Both the position numbers and the translations under genes were made by a program. The notes below the pieces were generated by a model. That model was given only the letters and a program-made list of their open reading frames with translations. It searched no databases and was not told the origin of the DNA. From positions 1,395,001 to 1,459,000 of the forward strand of contig NZ_CP049109.1 in NCBI RefSeq assembly GCF_011057975.1: a DNA stretch of 64,000 bases, written 5' to 3'. Below, piece by piece: positions 9,403 to 17,049 of this stretch (position 1 is the stretch's first letter; every line of letters begins with the position of its first letter). This DNA is from Sphingosinithalassobacter tenebrarum. GTDB taxonomy: Bacteria; Pseudomonadota; Alphaproteobacteria; Sphingomonadales; Sphingomonadaceae.

Positions 9403-10770
9403 ATGAAGACCACCCCGGCAAGGCCGCTTGCCTTTCTGCCCGTCATCACCAAGGCGCGCGAGCTCGACGCGCGCGTGCTGCTGGCGATCAAGCTGGTCGA
9501 CAGGGGCTTTCGCGTCGTGCTGGGCAGCAACAGCTACGTCAATTATCGCGCTTTCTATGCGCGCAACGGCGTCTATTTCAGCCCGCTGCTGGTGCCGGCG
9601 GTGGAAAGGCGGTTTCATGCGTTGCGCGCGCGCGGCCACCGGATCATCGCCTGGGACGAGGAAGGGTTGGTCTATCCCGATCCCGACTGGTATTTCGCCA
9701 ATCGCGTCAGCGGCGCATCGGCGCGTCTTGCCGATGCGCTGATCGGCTGGGGGCGTATCCCGGCCGACGACCTGGCTGCGACGCTGCCCGAGGACGCGCC
9801 ACCGATCCATCCGCTGGGAAATGGGCGTATCGATCTGCTGCGCCCGCCCTATCGGGCGCTATACGATGCCGAGGGCGCGCAGTTGCGCAAACGCTTCGGC
9901 CGCTATGTGCTGGTGAACACGAATTTCGACATGGTGAACCATGCCGACGGCCCGGGCGGGTTTCGCCGCCGCATGCTCGAAAGCGGCCGCATCTCGGGCC
10001 CGCGCGACGAAGCGAAATTCGCCGACTGGGCGGTGTTTCGTCAGGCGATGTACGATGCCTTTCTGGAGGGGATACCGCGCCTTCACGATGCGCTGAGCGA
10101 TGTGGCGCTGGTGCTGCGCCCGCATCCGAGCGAAAGCCCGGAGCCGTATCGCGCGCTGGCCGCGCGGCTGCCCCGGCTGATGGTGGAGCCGCCCAAGGGG
10201 CCGGTGCTGCCCTGGATCGTCGGCGCAGAAGCCATCGTCCACAACAGCTGCACCACCGCGGTCGAGGCGTTTCTGCTCGACGTGCCGTCGGTCGCCTATC
10301 AGCCCGATGATGTGGCCGCGGCAATGGATTCGCCGCTTCCCAATCTGCTCAGCCGGGTCGGTGCCGACTGGGATGCGGTCGCCAATCTGCTGCGCGGCAT
10401 TCTGGAAACCGGTGGGAAGGACTGGATGGCGCCGCGGCAATGGGAACAGGCCGTGGCGCATATCGGCGGACTGGAAGGCGATGCCTCGGTCGATGCGCTT
10501 GCCGATCTTGCGGCGCGAATGGTGCAGGGTGGCGGCGCGCCCGAACTGAACGGTCCGGGTTTCGTGCGGCGCGTGCGCCGCGAAATCGGCATTGCAGCGC
10601 GGCGTTTCGGCTTTCTCGACGGCAAGGTTCAGGACGACAAGCGTCGTTTCGGCGGACTCGATCGCGACGAGCTGCGCGATCTGGTCGCGCGGTTGCGGAT
10701 TGCGGGCGATGCGACGATCGCCGTCGATCAGATCGACCCCGATGTATTCCTGCTGGAGGCGGCGCAGTGA
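9403..10770 (+). CDS. Surface carbohydrate biosynthesis protein, GT-B-like
   Basis: 455 residues. It resembles the surface carbohydrate biosynthesis family found in capsule and LPS loci: AFLPVITKARELDARVLLA at the start, then VLRPHPSE, IVHNSCTTAVEAFLLDVPSVAYQP. The HP and later S-C-T-T stretches match donor-site positions of GT-B transferases related to CDP-glycerol and sialic acid transferases. GGGAG precedes ATG 9403, 21 nt after the ABC exporter. The downstream gene's GTG overlaps its stop (GTGA). Biochemical function is not established for the family that I know of; a glycosyl- or glycerophosphotransferase role is inferred. Confidence 0.7.
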   Translation: MKTTPARPLAFLPVITKARELDARVLLAIKLVDRGFRVVLGSNSYVNYRAFYARNGVYFSPLLVPAVERRFHALRARGHRIIAWDEEGLVYPDPDWYFANRVSGASARLADALIGWGRIPADDLAATLPEDAPPIHPLGNGRIDLLRPPYRALYDAEGAQLRKRFGRYVLVNTNFDMVNHADGPGGFRRRMLESGRISGPRDEAKFADWAVFRQAMYDAFLEGIPRLHDALSDVALVLRPHPSESPEPYRALAARLPRLMVEPPKGPVLPWIVGAEAIVHNSCTTAVEAFLLDVPSVAYQPDDVAAAMDSPLPNLLSRVGADWDAVANLLRGILETGGKDWMAPRQWEQAVAHIGGLEGDASVDALADLAARMVQGGGAPELNGPGFVRRVRREIGIAARRFGFLDGKVQDDKRRFGGLDRDELRDLVARLRIAGDATIAVDQIDPDVFLLEAAQ

Positions 10771-11930
10771 CGACACTCAAGGTTCTTCACATCGCCTCGC
10801 ACGAAATCAATGTCGGCGACGGCGCGCTGAACGCAGCGATTCAGGCGAGCGTTGCGGCACAGCATGGCGGCCCGGTCGATTTTACGCTGGAAGATGTCGC
10901 GGTGTTCCGGCGCGAACTGAGCGCCGAAGACGTCGCGCCCTATGATCTCGTCATTGTCGGCGGCGGCGGCGGGATTTCGAACGGACCGTTCGCCGCGCGA
11001 ACCGGCACGCCGATGCCGATGGGCCTGAAGGAATATCGCAGCGCGAAGACGCCCTTCGCCTTCACTGCGCTGGGCCATAACATCTTTGCCGGAGAACGCC
11101 TCGTCCATGCCGAGGCACTGGCGAAGCTGCTTGCGACGGTGCGGGAAAAGGGGGACCAGTTCGCGGTTCGCAACGATGGGTCGCTGGCGCGGATGCAGCG
11201 TGATCTGGGCGAAGCGGCAGCGGGGATCGTCGAGATTCCCGATCCCGGTTTCTTCGTCGCCGCCGATGCCGAGCGTCCGCCGGAAGCGAGCGCGCGGCCC
11301 TATGCCCTGATCCAGGTTGCCGGCGATTCGATCAATCGCCGCATGCCGGTCAGCCGAGTCAGCCGCCTGGTCGGCCGGTTGCGTGCCTCCGAACCGGTTA
11401 CGCCGCTCAATGCGGCCATTGCCGATCTCGCCATGCATCTCTGGCGGCAGCACGGCCTCGATATTCTGCTGGCGCCGCATATCCCCCACGATGTACCGAT
11501 CTGCGCCGCGATCATGCGGATGCTCTATGCGCGTGCGGGCAAGGCGGCGCTGCATCGCCCCTTTCGGGTCGGCGGGACGCCGCATCCCGTCCATGCGCGT
11601 CGTTTCTTCGCGGGTTATGCCAATGCGGAACTGATTGTCGGGATGCGCGGTCATGCCGTGATCTGCGGCGTGGGGCTCGGCCGGCCGACGATCGCTCTTT
11701 CCAGCCATCCCAAGGTGGTCGGATTCATGGAGGCATGCGATCTCGCGGACTGGTCGGTGCCGCTCGACGCGCAATCGGGTCCGGCGCTGATCGCGCGAAG
11801 CGACGCATTGATCGGCAACGCGCAGCCTTATTTCGACCGCCGTAACCCGGCGACGGCGGATTTTCGGCGGCGGTTCGACGATTTCATCGGCGCGGCTGTC
11901 ACGCGCGCCAAGATGTGCGGGGCTGCGTGA
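10767..11930 (+). CDS. Polysaccharide pyruvyl transferase family protein (2)
   Basis: 387 residues from GTG 10767, which overlaps the upstream stop by 4 nt and sits behind CTGGAGG. An in-frame extension to 10440 runs inside the previous gene and is rejected. VLHIASHEINVGDGALN at the N-terminus, VIVGGGGGISNG, YALIQVAGDSINR, LLAPHIPHDVP and LIVGMRGHAVICGVGLGRPTIALS fit the pyruvyltransferase family (compare the R-x-H near residue 300). It is distinct from the 6291 paralogue. Two such enzymes may pyruvylate two sugars or act at two steps. Confidence 0.8.
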   Translation: MTTLKVLHIASHEINVGDGALNAAIQASVAAQHGGPVDFTLEDVAVFRRELSAEDVAPYDLVIVGGGGGISNGPFAARTGTPMPMGLKEYRSAKTPFAFTALGHNIFAGERLVHAEALAKLLATVREKGDQFAVRNDGSLARMQRDLGEAAAGIVEIPDPGFFVAADAERPPEASARPYALIQVAGDSINRRMPVSRVSRLVGRLRASEPVTPLNAAIADLAMHLWRQHGLDILLAPHIPHDVPICAAIMRMLYARAGKAALHRPFRVGGTPHPVHARRFFAGYANAELIVGMRGHAVICGVGLGRPTIALSSHPKVVGFMEACDLADWSVPLDAQSGPALIARSDALIGNAQPYFDRRNPATADFRRRFDDFIGAAVTRAKMCGAA

Positions 11931-13183
11931 GCGAGGGCGGCCTCAGTTTCGCGCTGGTCGGCACCGGCGGTTCCTCCGGGCGAACCCTCGCGGCGGTCGA
12001 GCGCAGCATCCGCGAGCGACGTCCCGATGCACGGTTCCTGTTCGTCGATACCCAGCCGTTCAATCTGCGCACGCGCGGCACCACACGCTATGACGGCGGC
12101 GGCGATGTCGTTCTCGTCAGCCCCGAGGATTGCGGCATCAGGAGTCGCACCGGCAGCCAGACCACCAATTTGCTGCTCAGCGGCGGCCCGATAGCCTATG
12201 CCCGGCTGGTGAACCGGATGGCGACGCTGCTGGGCCGTCGCCACGACGCGCTGATACTGTGCCATGACCGCATGTATGCGGAGACCGGACTGGTCCGGGC
12301 GGCGCATCGCCTGGGAACGCCGACGGCACTGCTTCAGGAAGGGCCGTTCTGCGCGATCGGACATGGACGGCCGCAGAACCGGACCCTGCGGTTGAAGGCT
12401 GCGCTGGCGCCGGTCGTCAATTTCGGCGGGCTGATCCCGCCTATCCCCGATTATGGCTGTGCCGGACACGACAAGGTGCTGGCCGCCTCGTCCGCCTATC
12501 GCGACAAATGGATCGCTGCGGGCGTTTCCGCCGAAAAAATCGATGTGGTCGGCATACCGCGCTACGATGCGCTTGCCGCATTGCGACTGTCGCCTGATCC
12601 GCTGCCGGAAGGCCGACCGCTGCGGCTGCTCTATCTGGTTCAGCCCTTTGCCGCGCACGGCAAGGTCGATGCGGCTGCTGCGGAGCGGTTGCAGCAGGTA
12701 TTCGCCGAGGGGCTCAATCGGGTCGTCGGCGACGTTCCCTTCGAATTGACCATCCGTGCGCATCCCCGGTCCGGGCGCGATGATGTGGCGACTCTGGCGG
12801 CGCAACTGACGATGCCCGTGATACGCGACGCGGGCGACGCGCCGCTGGAAGCGGTGCTGGAGCACACCGATGTCGTCATCGGGCACTATTCCAGCGGCCT
12901 GCTCGAAACGCTCCTGCTCGGACGACGGATTCTGTGCCTGCCGGTACCGGCCGACGCATTCGCCGAACGGTCCGAGGCGGACAAGCAGCTCTGGATGTCC
13001 GGGCTGGGCGCGCCCGTCGCCCGCACGCCCGGGGAAGTCGAGATTGCGTTGCGCCGCCTGTCGAACGGTGAAGGCGGGGCGGTGTCGACCGAAAAACTCT
13101 CTGAAGAAGCGGGGCTGGTGGATGGCCAAGCCGCCGCGCGATGCGCCCAGTCGATCCTCGAACTCGCCGGTCTGAAGGCCTAG
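11927..13183 (+). CDS. GT-B-like surface polysaccharide transferase
   Basis: 418 residues from GTG 11927, overlapping the upstream stop by 4 nt (GTGA). Two Rossmann-like halves are suggested: an N-terminal FALVGTGGSSGRT, and a C-terminal half with LTIRAHPRSGRDD and VVIGHYSSGLLETLLLGRRIL. The HP and S-S motifs, with an earlier LLQEGPF, resemble the motif order of bacterial sialyltransferases and CDP-glycerol-type transferases. I could not assign a donor sugar. It ends the 6291-13183 run of five forward genes; its TAG overlaps, as CTAG, the stop of a possible small minus-strand gene. Confidence 0.65.
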   Translation: MSEGGLSFALVGTGGSSGRTLAAVERSIRERRPDARFLFVDTQPFNLRTRGTTRYDGGGDVVLVSPEDCGIRSRTGSQTTNLLLSGGPIAYARLVNRMATLLGRRHDALILCHDRMYAETGLVRAAHRLGTPTALLQEGPFCAIGHGRPQNRTLRLKAALAPVVNFGGLIPPIPDYGCAGHDKVLAASSAYRDKWIAAGVSAEKIDVVGIPRYDALAALRLSPDPLPEGRPLRLLYLVQPFAAHGKVDAAAAERLQQVFAEGLNRVVGDVPFELTIRAHPRSGRDDVATLAAQLTMPVIRDAGDAPLEAVLEHTDVVIGHYSSGLLETLLLGRRILCLPVPADAFAERSEADKQLWMSGLGAPVARTPGEVEIALRRLSNGEGGAVSTEKLSEEAGLVDGQAAARCAQSILELAGLKA

Positions 13184-13296
13184 CGGCGGCGCGACCGCGT
13201 ATCGAGCAACGCTTCCCAGACATCGAGGCACCAGCGCAGAAACTGCACGAAGATCAGCAGCACGAACAAGCACAGCACGGAAAGCCGAAACTTCAC
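13180..13296 (-). CDS. Possible 38-residue single-pass membrane microprotein
   Basis: A GTG at 13296 opens a frame coding for VKFRLSVLCLFVLLIFVQF followed by a polar, basic tail ending RSRRR. This is one clear membrane segment with a positive C-terminus. Upstream, ATG 13330 behind AAGAGA begins a 12-codon peptide (MTLKERIAAETS) whose TGA overlaps the GTG, which could couple translation. Its TAG overlaps the stop of the upstream GT gene (CTAG). There is no homologue I recognise, and codon evidence is thin at this length. It may be chance. Confidence 0.3.
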   Translation of the reverse strand: MKFRLSVLCLFVLLIFVQFLRWCLDVWEALLDTRSRRR

Positions 13297-13499
13297 GATG
13301 TCTCGGCCGCAATGCGTTCTTTGAGAGTCATCGGCCGTCTCTTTTATTCTTGATCGCCGGCCCGAACAGGTTCGCGTCCCGGGGGCCGCGTGAAACCGAG
13401 CTGAAAACCGGCGCCGTAGAATTTGTGGTTACGGGCACGAAATAGACATGCCATGTCGGGGCAGCGGCGTCCGCTGCAAAGCGCTGCGGCCCCAAAATG

Positions 13500-13530
13500 A
13501 AAAATGCTGCGTTGCAAAATGGCAACGCAC
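13500..13530 (-). terminator. Rho-independent terminator of the 13554-14630 glycosyltransferase
   Basis: TGCGTTGC (13509-13516) pairs perfectly with GCAACGCA (13523-13530) around a 6-nt loop. On the minus strand the hairpin is followed by GCA and six T (13505-13500), then a second T run. It lies about 24 nt past the glycosyltransferase stop. Confidence 0.65.
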
Positions 13531-13553
13531 ATCGATGCGCCCTGTCGCGGAGG

Positions 13554-14630
13554 TCAGGCGGGTCGGTGCATCGCCGCGGTCGCCAGCGTCGCGTCGAACT
13601 GGCTGCTCAGGATGCGCACGCAGGTTTCCCAGGCATAGTCCCGGCGCACGGCCTGGGCCGACTTCAGTCCGGCGGTGCGGAGTGCGACCGGCGACTGTTC
13701 CTCCAGCCAATCCGCCGCTCTGGTCACCGGATCGGTGGCGCGCAGGATCTTGCCGGTCTTTCCCGAGAGCATCGAGACGACCCCGGGAATATCATAGACG
13801 ATGGGGACGACGCCCGAAGCGAGCGCTTCGAGAACGATCAGCGGGAAGGTGTCGAGCGTCGAGAGATGAACGAGAACGTCGCTCTCTCGCAGCAGCGATG
13901 CGATCGCGTCTTCGGACTGCCATCCCTCGAACGTCACGCAGTCTTCCAGCGCATCATTTTCGATTTGCCTGTTCAGCCGGCGAAGAACCCCGGAATCGCC
14001 GCGTCCGACGAGCCGCGCGGAGAAGGGTATTTCCCGCCGTTTCAATTCGGCGCAAAGGTCAAGAAACCGGAAGCTTCCCTTCTGCTCCGACAGGCGGCTG
14101 GCATGCATCAGGCGCAGGACCTGGCCGTGGGTTGGCTGCGGGAGATCCGTCTCGAGGATGCTGCCGGGGAGGAAGGTGCGAATTGCGCGCTGCGGAATCT
14201 TTTCGGGCAATGCGACTTCGCGGTCATGGTCGGGATAGAGCATGGCAAAACCGTCGGCCTGCTCCAGTATCTTCTTCGAAAACGCCCGGAAGAGTCCATA
14301 GCGTTGCGTACGGCTCGCCCGCCCCAGATGCGGCGTGACGAGCAGCGGCAAACCAAGCGACCGGATATGCGGGATGAAGAACAGGTCGGGCAGGTTGCTG
14401 TACTGGAACCAGACCAGATCGAGACCGTCCTTCTTGAGCCGCGAAAGATCGCGAAAGCTCTCCACGTATCTTCGTGCGCCGGCGGGGCGTATATACGCTG
14501 AATTGGCGGGAAGCGGGATCGCTTCCCATTCCCGGCAATATCGGTTGATGGCCATCGCGGCGCGTTCGCAAAAGGCTTCGAGGCCTCCGCAATAGTGAGG
14601 CGAACCACCCAGAATGCAAACGCGCTTCAT
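13554..14630 (-). CDS. GT4/GT1-type glycosyltransferase
   Basis: 358 residues if started at ATG 14630 (MKRVCILGGSPHYCGGLEAF); an ATG three codons upstream at 14639 is also in frame. The N-terminal half has VWFQYSNLPDLFF and LLVTPHLGRASRTQRYGL, the C-terminal half LRLMHASRLSEQKGS, VTFEGWQ and the E-x7-E-like VLVHLSTLDTFPLIVLEALASG. This is the standard GT-B fold with a nucleotide-sugar-binding C-terminal domain. It has its own terminator and a long upstream intergenic region, so it is likely transcribed alone. Donor and acceptor are unknown. Confidence 0.85.
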   Translation of the reverse strand: MKRVCILGGSPHYCGGLEAFCERAAMAINRYCREWEAIPLPANSAYIRPAGARRYVESFRDLSRLKKDGLDLVWFQYSNLPDLFFIPHIRSLGLPLLVTPHLGRASRTQRYGLFRAFSKKILEQADGFAMLYPDHDREVALPEKIPQRAIRTFLPGSILETDLPQPTHGQVLRLMHASRLSEQKGSFRFLDLCAELKRREIPFSARLVGRGDSGVLRRLNRQIENDALEDCVTFEGWQSEDAIASLLRESDVLVHLSTLDTFPLIVLEALASGVVPIVYDIPGVVSMLSGKTGKILRATDPVTRAADWLEEQSPVALRTAGLKSAQAVRRDYAWETCVRILSSQFDATLATAAMHRPA

Positions 14631-14639
14631 CGGGCGCAT

Positions 14640-15142
14640 TCCATGAAAGGGAGAACTTTCCAGAAAGCGAGTTTCGATCGCAGCCGCCGGGAACGGATCG
14701 CCGACTGCGCCACAGACTCCTTAGATTGCTTCTCCCAATTCGGATAGCGGAATTTTTCGTTTCTTCCGAACGTGTTCCGCTGTGGTCTCCGACGCGCTTC
14801 GACCCCCAGGCCCAAACACCCAACTACAGCCAATCCAAGCCTCGCCCAGAAAAGAAAGTCGCATTTCTTCAAATAAGTCATACCGTTGAACGGGAATTTT
14901 CCCTGTGCAACCTGTTTTCAAACGAATTGATACAGATTGCGATTCAAACGGAAATGGCGGAAAAAGGAAACCGCAATTTGGGGGCGGGGTTTCCTTGGTG
15001 ATCGCGCAGAGCATAGGCCGGCGGAATCGTTCCGGCGATGTTGCGGCCTGCCCCGCAGCAAGCGCGTATCATCCGGGGGCGGCGTTGTTGCGGATATGCG
15101 CAATCTGTTTTCCGGTTGTCCTTTAAAAGTCCGCGGATCGTC
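14640..15142. other. AT-rich 500-bp intergenic region between divergent genes
   Basis: No credible gene. Base composition falls well below that of the flanks over about 14720-14970. AAGGAAACC at 14964-14972 pairs perfectly with GGTTTCCTT at 14988-14996. Around 14891-14902, GGGAA-TT-TTCCC forms a short palindrome. The region must hold the promoters of the glycosyltransferase (minus) and of the beta-propeller gene (plus), but I could not place -35/-10 boxes with confidence. Confidence 0.6.
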
Positions 15143-16063
15143 ATGGTGCAGGTGAAGAAGGATTTCTGGCTCCCCGTCCTGATCGACGCGCCGGTCGCGG
15201 AGGTGATCGGACGCACGTCGCTCGACGGACTGACGGTCCACGCTTTCCCGGAACGCGACCCGCTCTGCTATTCGGCCGATCCCTTCGCGCTGCCGCATGA
15301 GGACGGGCTGTGCGTTTTCGTCGAGCATTTCGACTATCGAACCGCGAAGGGCGTGATCGACCTGATCCGCCTCGACGACCGCTATCGCATCGTCGAGCGC
15401 CGGACTGTCCTTGAGGAAAGCTGGCACCTGTCCTACCCCTTTATATTCTATGCCGAGGGCGCGCACTGGATGCTGCCCGAGGCGGCGGATTCGGGAACCC
15501 TGAACCTCTATCGCGCGGCTCGGTTCCCCTATGGCTGGGAAATCGCGGCAAGGATCCGGCTCGATCCGGCGCCTATCGACGCGACGCCCTTTTTCCACGA
15601 GGGGCTCTGGTGGATCGCCTATGCACCCGCGCTTTCCCCTAGCGAGAGGTTGTCGCAACTCTTCTTCGCGTTCGCCGAACGGCTGACCGGACCCTGGACG
15701 GAGCACCCCGCCAATCCCGTGCGTTGCGGCGCCGACGGCGCCCGACCGGGAGGCACGCCGATCACAATCGATGGACGGTTGCATCTGCCGGTTCAGGATT
15801 GTTCGCGCACCTATGGCGGCGCAGTGCGCCTGCTGCGGATCGATACGCTCGGCCCGGACCGGATCGAGACGGAAATCGGTCCGCCACTGGCACTGTTCCC
15901 GGAAATGGCGCCCCATATCGACGGATGCCACACCCTGGCGGCGGTCGGTGATGTCACGCTGATGGACTTCAAGCGCCGGCGCATTTCGCTGTCGGCGCTG
16001 TGGCAGCGGCCGCGGCGTGAGCTGGCCCGGCTGATCGGCGGCGGCCAGGGAAGCGGAGCCTAG
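15143..16063 (+). CDS. Five-bladed beta-propeller protein, GH43/GINT1-N-like
   Basis: 306 residues from ATG 15143 (GGA 7 nt upstream). Repeated blade-like stretches carry aromatic and acidic motifs: YSADPFALPHEDGLCVFVEHFDY, SWHLSYPFIFYAEGAHWMLPEA, YPFGWE-like YGWEIAARI, TPFFHEGLWWIAYAP, GPWTEHPANPVR and ARPGGTPI. This pattern matches the GH43-like five-bladed propeller seen in the N-terminal domain of glucosamine inositolphosphorylceramide transferases and in bacterial polysaccharide loci. Whether it is a transferase component, a hydrolase or a sugar-binding protein is not clear. Its TAG overlaps the stop of the convergent sialyltransferase-like gene (CTAG). Confidence 0.6.
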   Translation: MVQVKKDFWLPVLIDAPVAEVIGRTSLDGLTVHAFPERDPLCYSADPFALPHEDGLCVFVEHFDYRTAKGVIDLIRLDDRYRIVERRTVLEESWHLSYPFIFYAEGAHWMLPEAADSGTLNLYRAARFPYGWEIAARIRLDPAPIDATPFFHEGLWWIAYAPALSPSERLSQLFFAFAERLTGPWTEHPANPVRCGADGARPGGTPITIDGRLHLPVQDCSRTYGGAVRLLRIDTLGPDRIETEIGPPLALFPEMAPHIDGCHTLAAVGDVTLMDFKRRRISLSALWQRPRRELARLIGGGQGSGA

Positions 16064-17049
16064 TCGGCTGGTCCGGTCGGGGCGGGCATCGCCGCCAGAC
16101 GGCTGGTCAGTTCCGCGGCCGACGCGGCCGTCGGCACCGGGTTGGATGGCCAGCGAGACAGGGTGCGGGCCATTGCGCGCAGGCCGAACATCCCCGGGAT
16201 AAAAACGCTGCGATCGAACCGACCAAGATCGAGTAACCCGGTCGAAACGGCGGCCAGATAGGCGCGATAGCCATGCTCGCCGGCATGTACCATCAGTCCC
16301 CGATCATCGGGATTGAGGGCGATCGTCGGGACCTGCTTCAGGTCCTGTGCGAGCCGGGGCCGGTCCTCGCGCGGGTGCGGCAGATAGACGAGCGGCACGG
16401 CGGAGGCCGCCGCGAGCTTCCGCAGCGACTTCACGAATCGTTTCCGCCCGAGGATGCGGTCCTCGACCAGTGGCGATCCGATCAGCAGCACGGCATCATG
16501 CCATGTTTTCGGCCGGGCAGGGGGAACAAGCATGAGGCCGCCCGCGGCAAAGCGATCGCGGACCGTCACGGTTCCGCGGTCGATGCGGCGGCGCGTGATG
16601 TTGCGGGGGTAAAAACCACACAGCGCCTGAACCACGCCACGCGCCGCGTACCAGGCATCACCGGTCAGGTCGACATAGTGGGAAAGTCCGTCCTCCCACA
16701 GTTCCGCGTCGCGAATCTGCGGCAGATCGAGCAGGAACCGTTCGAGCGGTTCGCCTTCCAGAAAGAGGATCAACCGCGAGATGCCAAGCCGCGTCACCAG
16801 GTCCGCCACGCCGGGATAATAGCCGCGGTTGAAATGTCGCGCTTCGAGAAAGCCGCGCGGGGACTTTCCGGGCAGTTTTTCGCGGCCGAGAAAGACCGTG
16901 CGGTCGGGAAAGGCCCGTTGCAGCGGTTCGGCCAGCGCCGGATCGCGATAAAGGACCAGGTCGGGCGCGGCCCGATTGTCGATCAGGAAGCGGAGATGGA
17001 GCAGCGAACGTGGCAGCGCCGCGGTCTTCCCGGCTGCCTCAGTGGTCAC
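16060..17049 (-). CDS. Sialyltransferase-like protein (GT52/GT38 motif pattern)
   Basis: 329 residues. The GTG at 17049 lies inside the end of the upstream CMP-nonulosonate synthetase gene (11-nt overlap), so translation is coupled. Motifs match the three short motifs described for bacterial sialyltransferases: E/D-D/E-G as LWEDGLSHY (EDG about 119-121), H-P as YLPHPRED (about 225), and S-S/T as AAVSTGLLDL (about 269). LLIGSPLVEDR is also typical of a GT-B donor domain. The coupling to a CMP-sugar synthetase strongly supports a CMP-nonulosonate-dependent transferase. Family placement from memory only; overall identity to characterised enzymes is unknown. Confidence 0.65.
   Translation of the reverse strand: MTTEAAGKTAALPRSLLHLRFLIDNRAAPDLVLYRDPALAEPLQRAFPDRTVFLGREKLPGKSPRGFLEARHFNRGYYPGVADLVTRLGISRLILFLEGEPLERFLLDLPQIRDAELWEDGLSHYVDLTGDAWYAARGVVQALCGFYPRNITRRRIDRGTVTVRDRFAAGGLMLVPPARPKTWHDAVLLIGSPLVEDRILGRKRFVKSLRKLAAASAVPLVYLPHPREDRPRLAQDLKQVPTIALNPDDRGLMVHAGEHGYRAYLAAVSTGLLDLGRFDRSVFIPGMFGLRAMARTLSRWPSNPVPTAASAAELTSRLAAMPAPTGPAD

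Noticed and set aside
14721..15014. Minus-strand open frame of 97 codons upstream of the glycosyltransferase
   Set aside because: It overlaps the AT-rich promoter region, has no recognisable domain and has no ribosome site; composition looks like chance.
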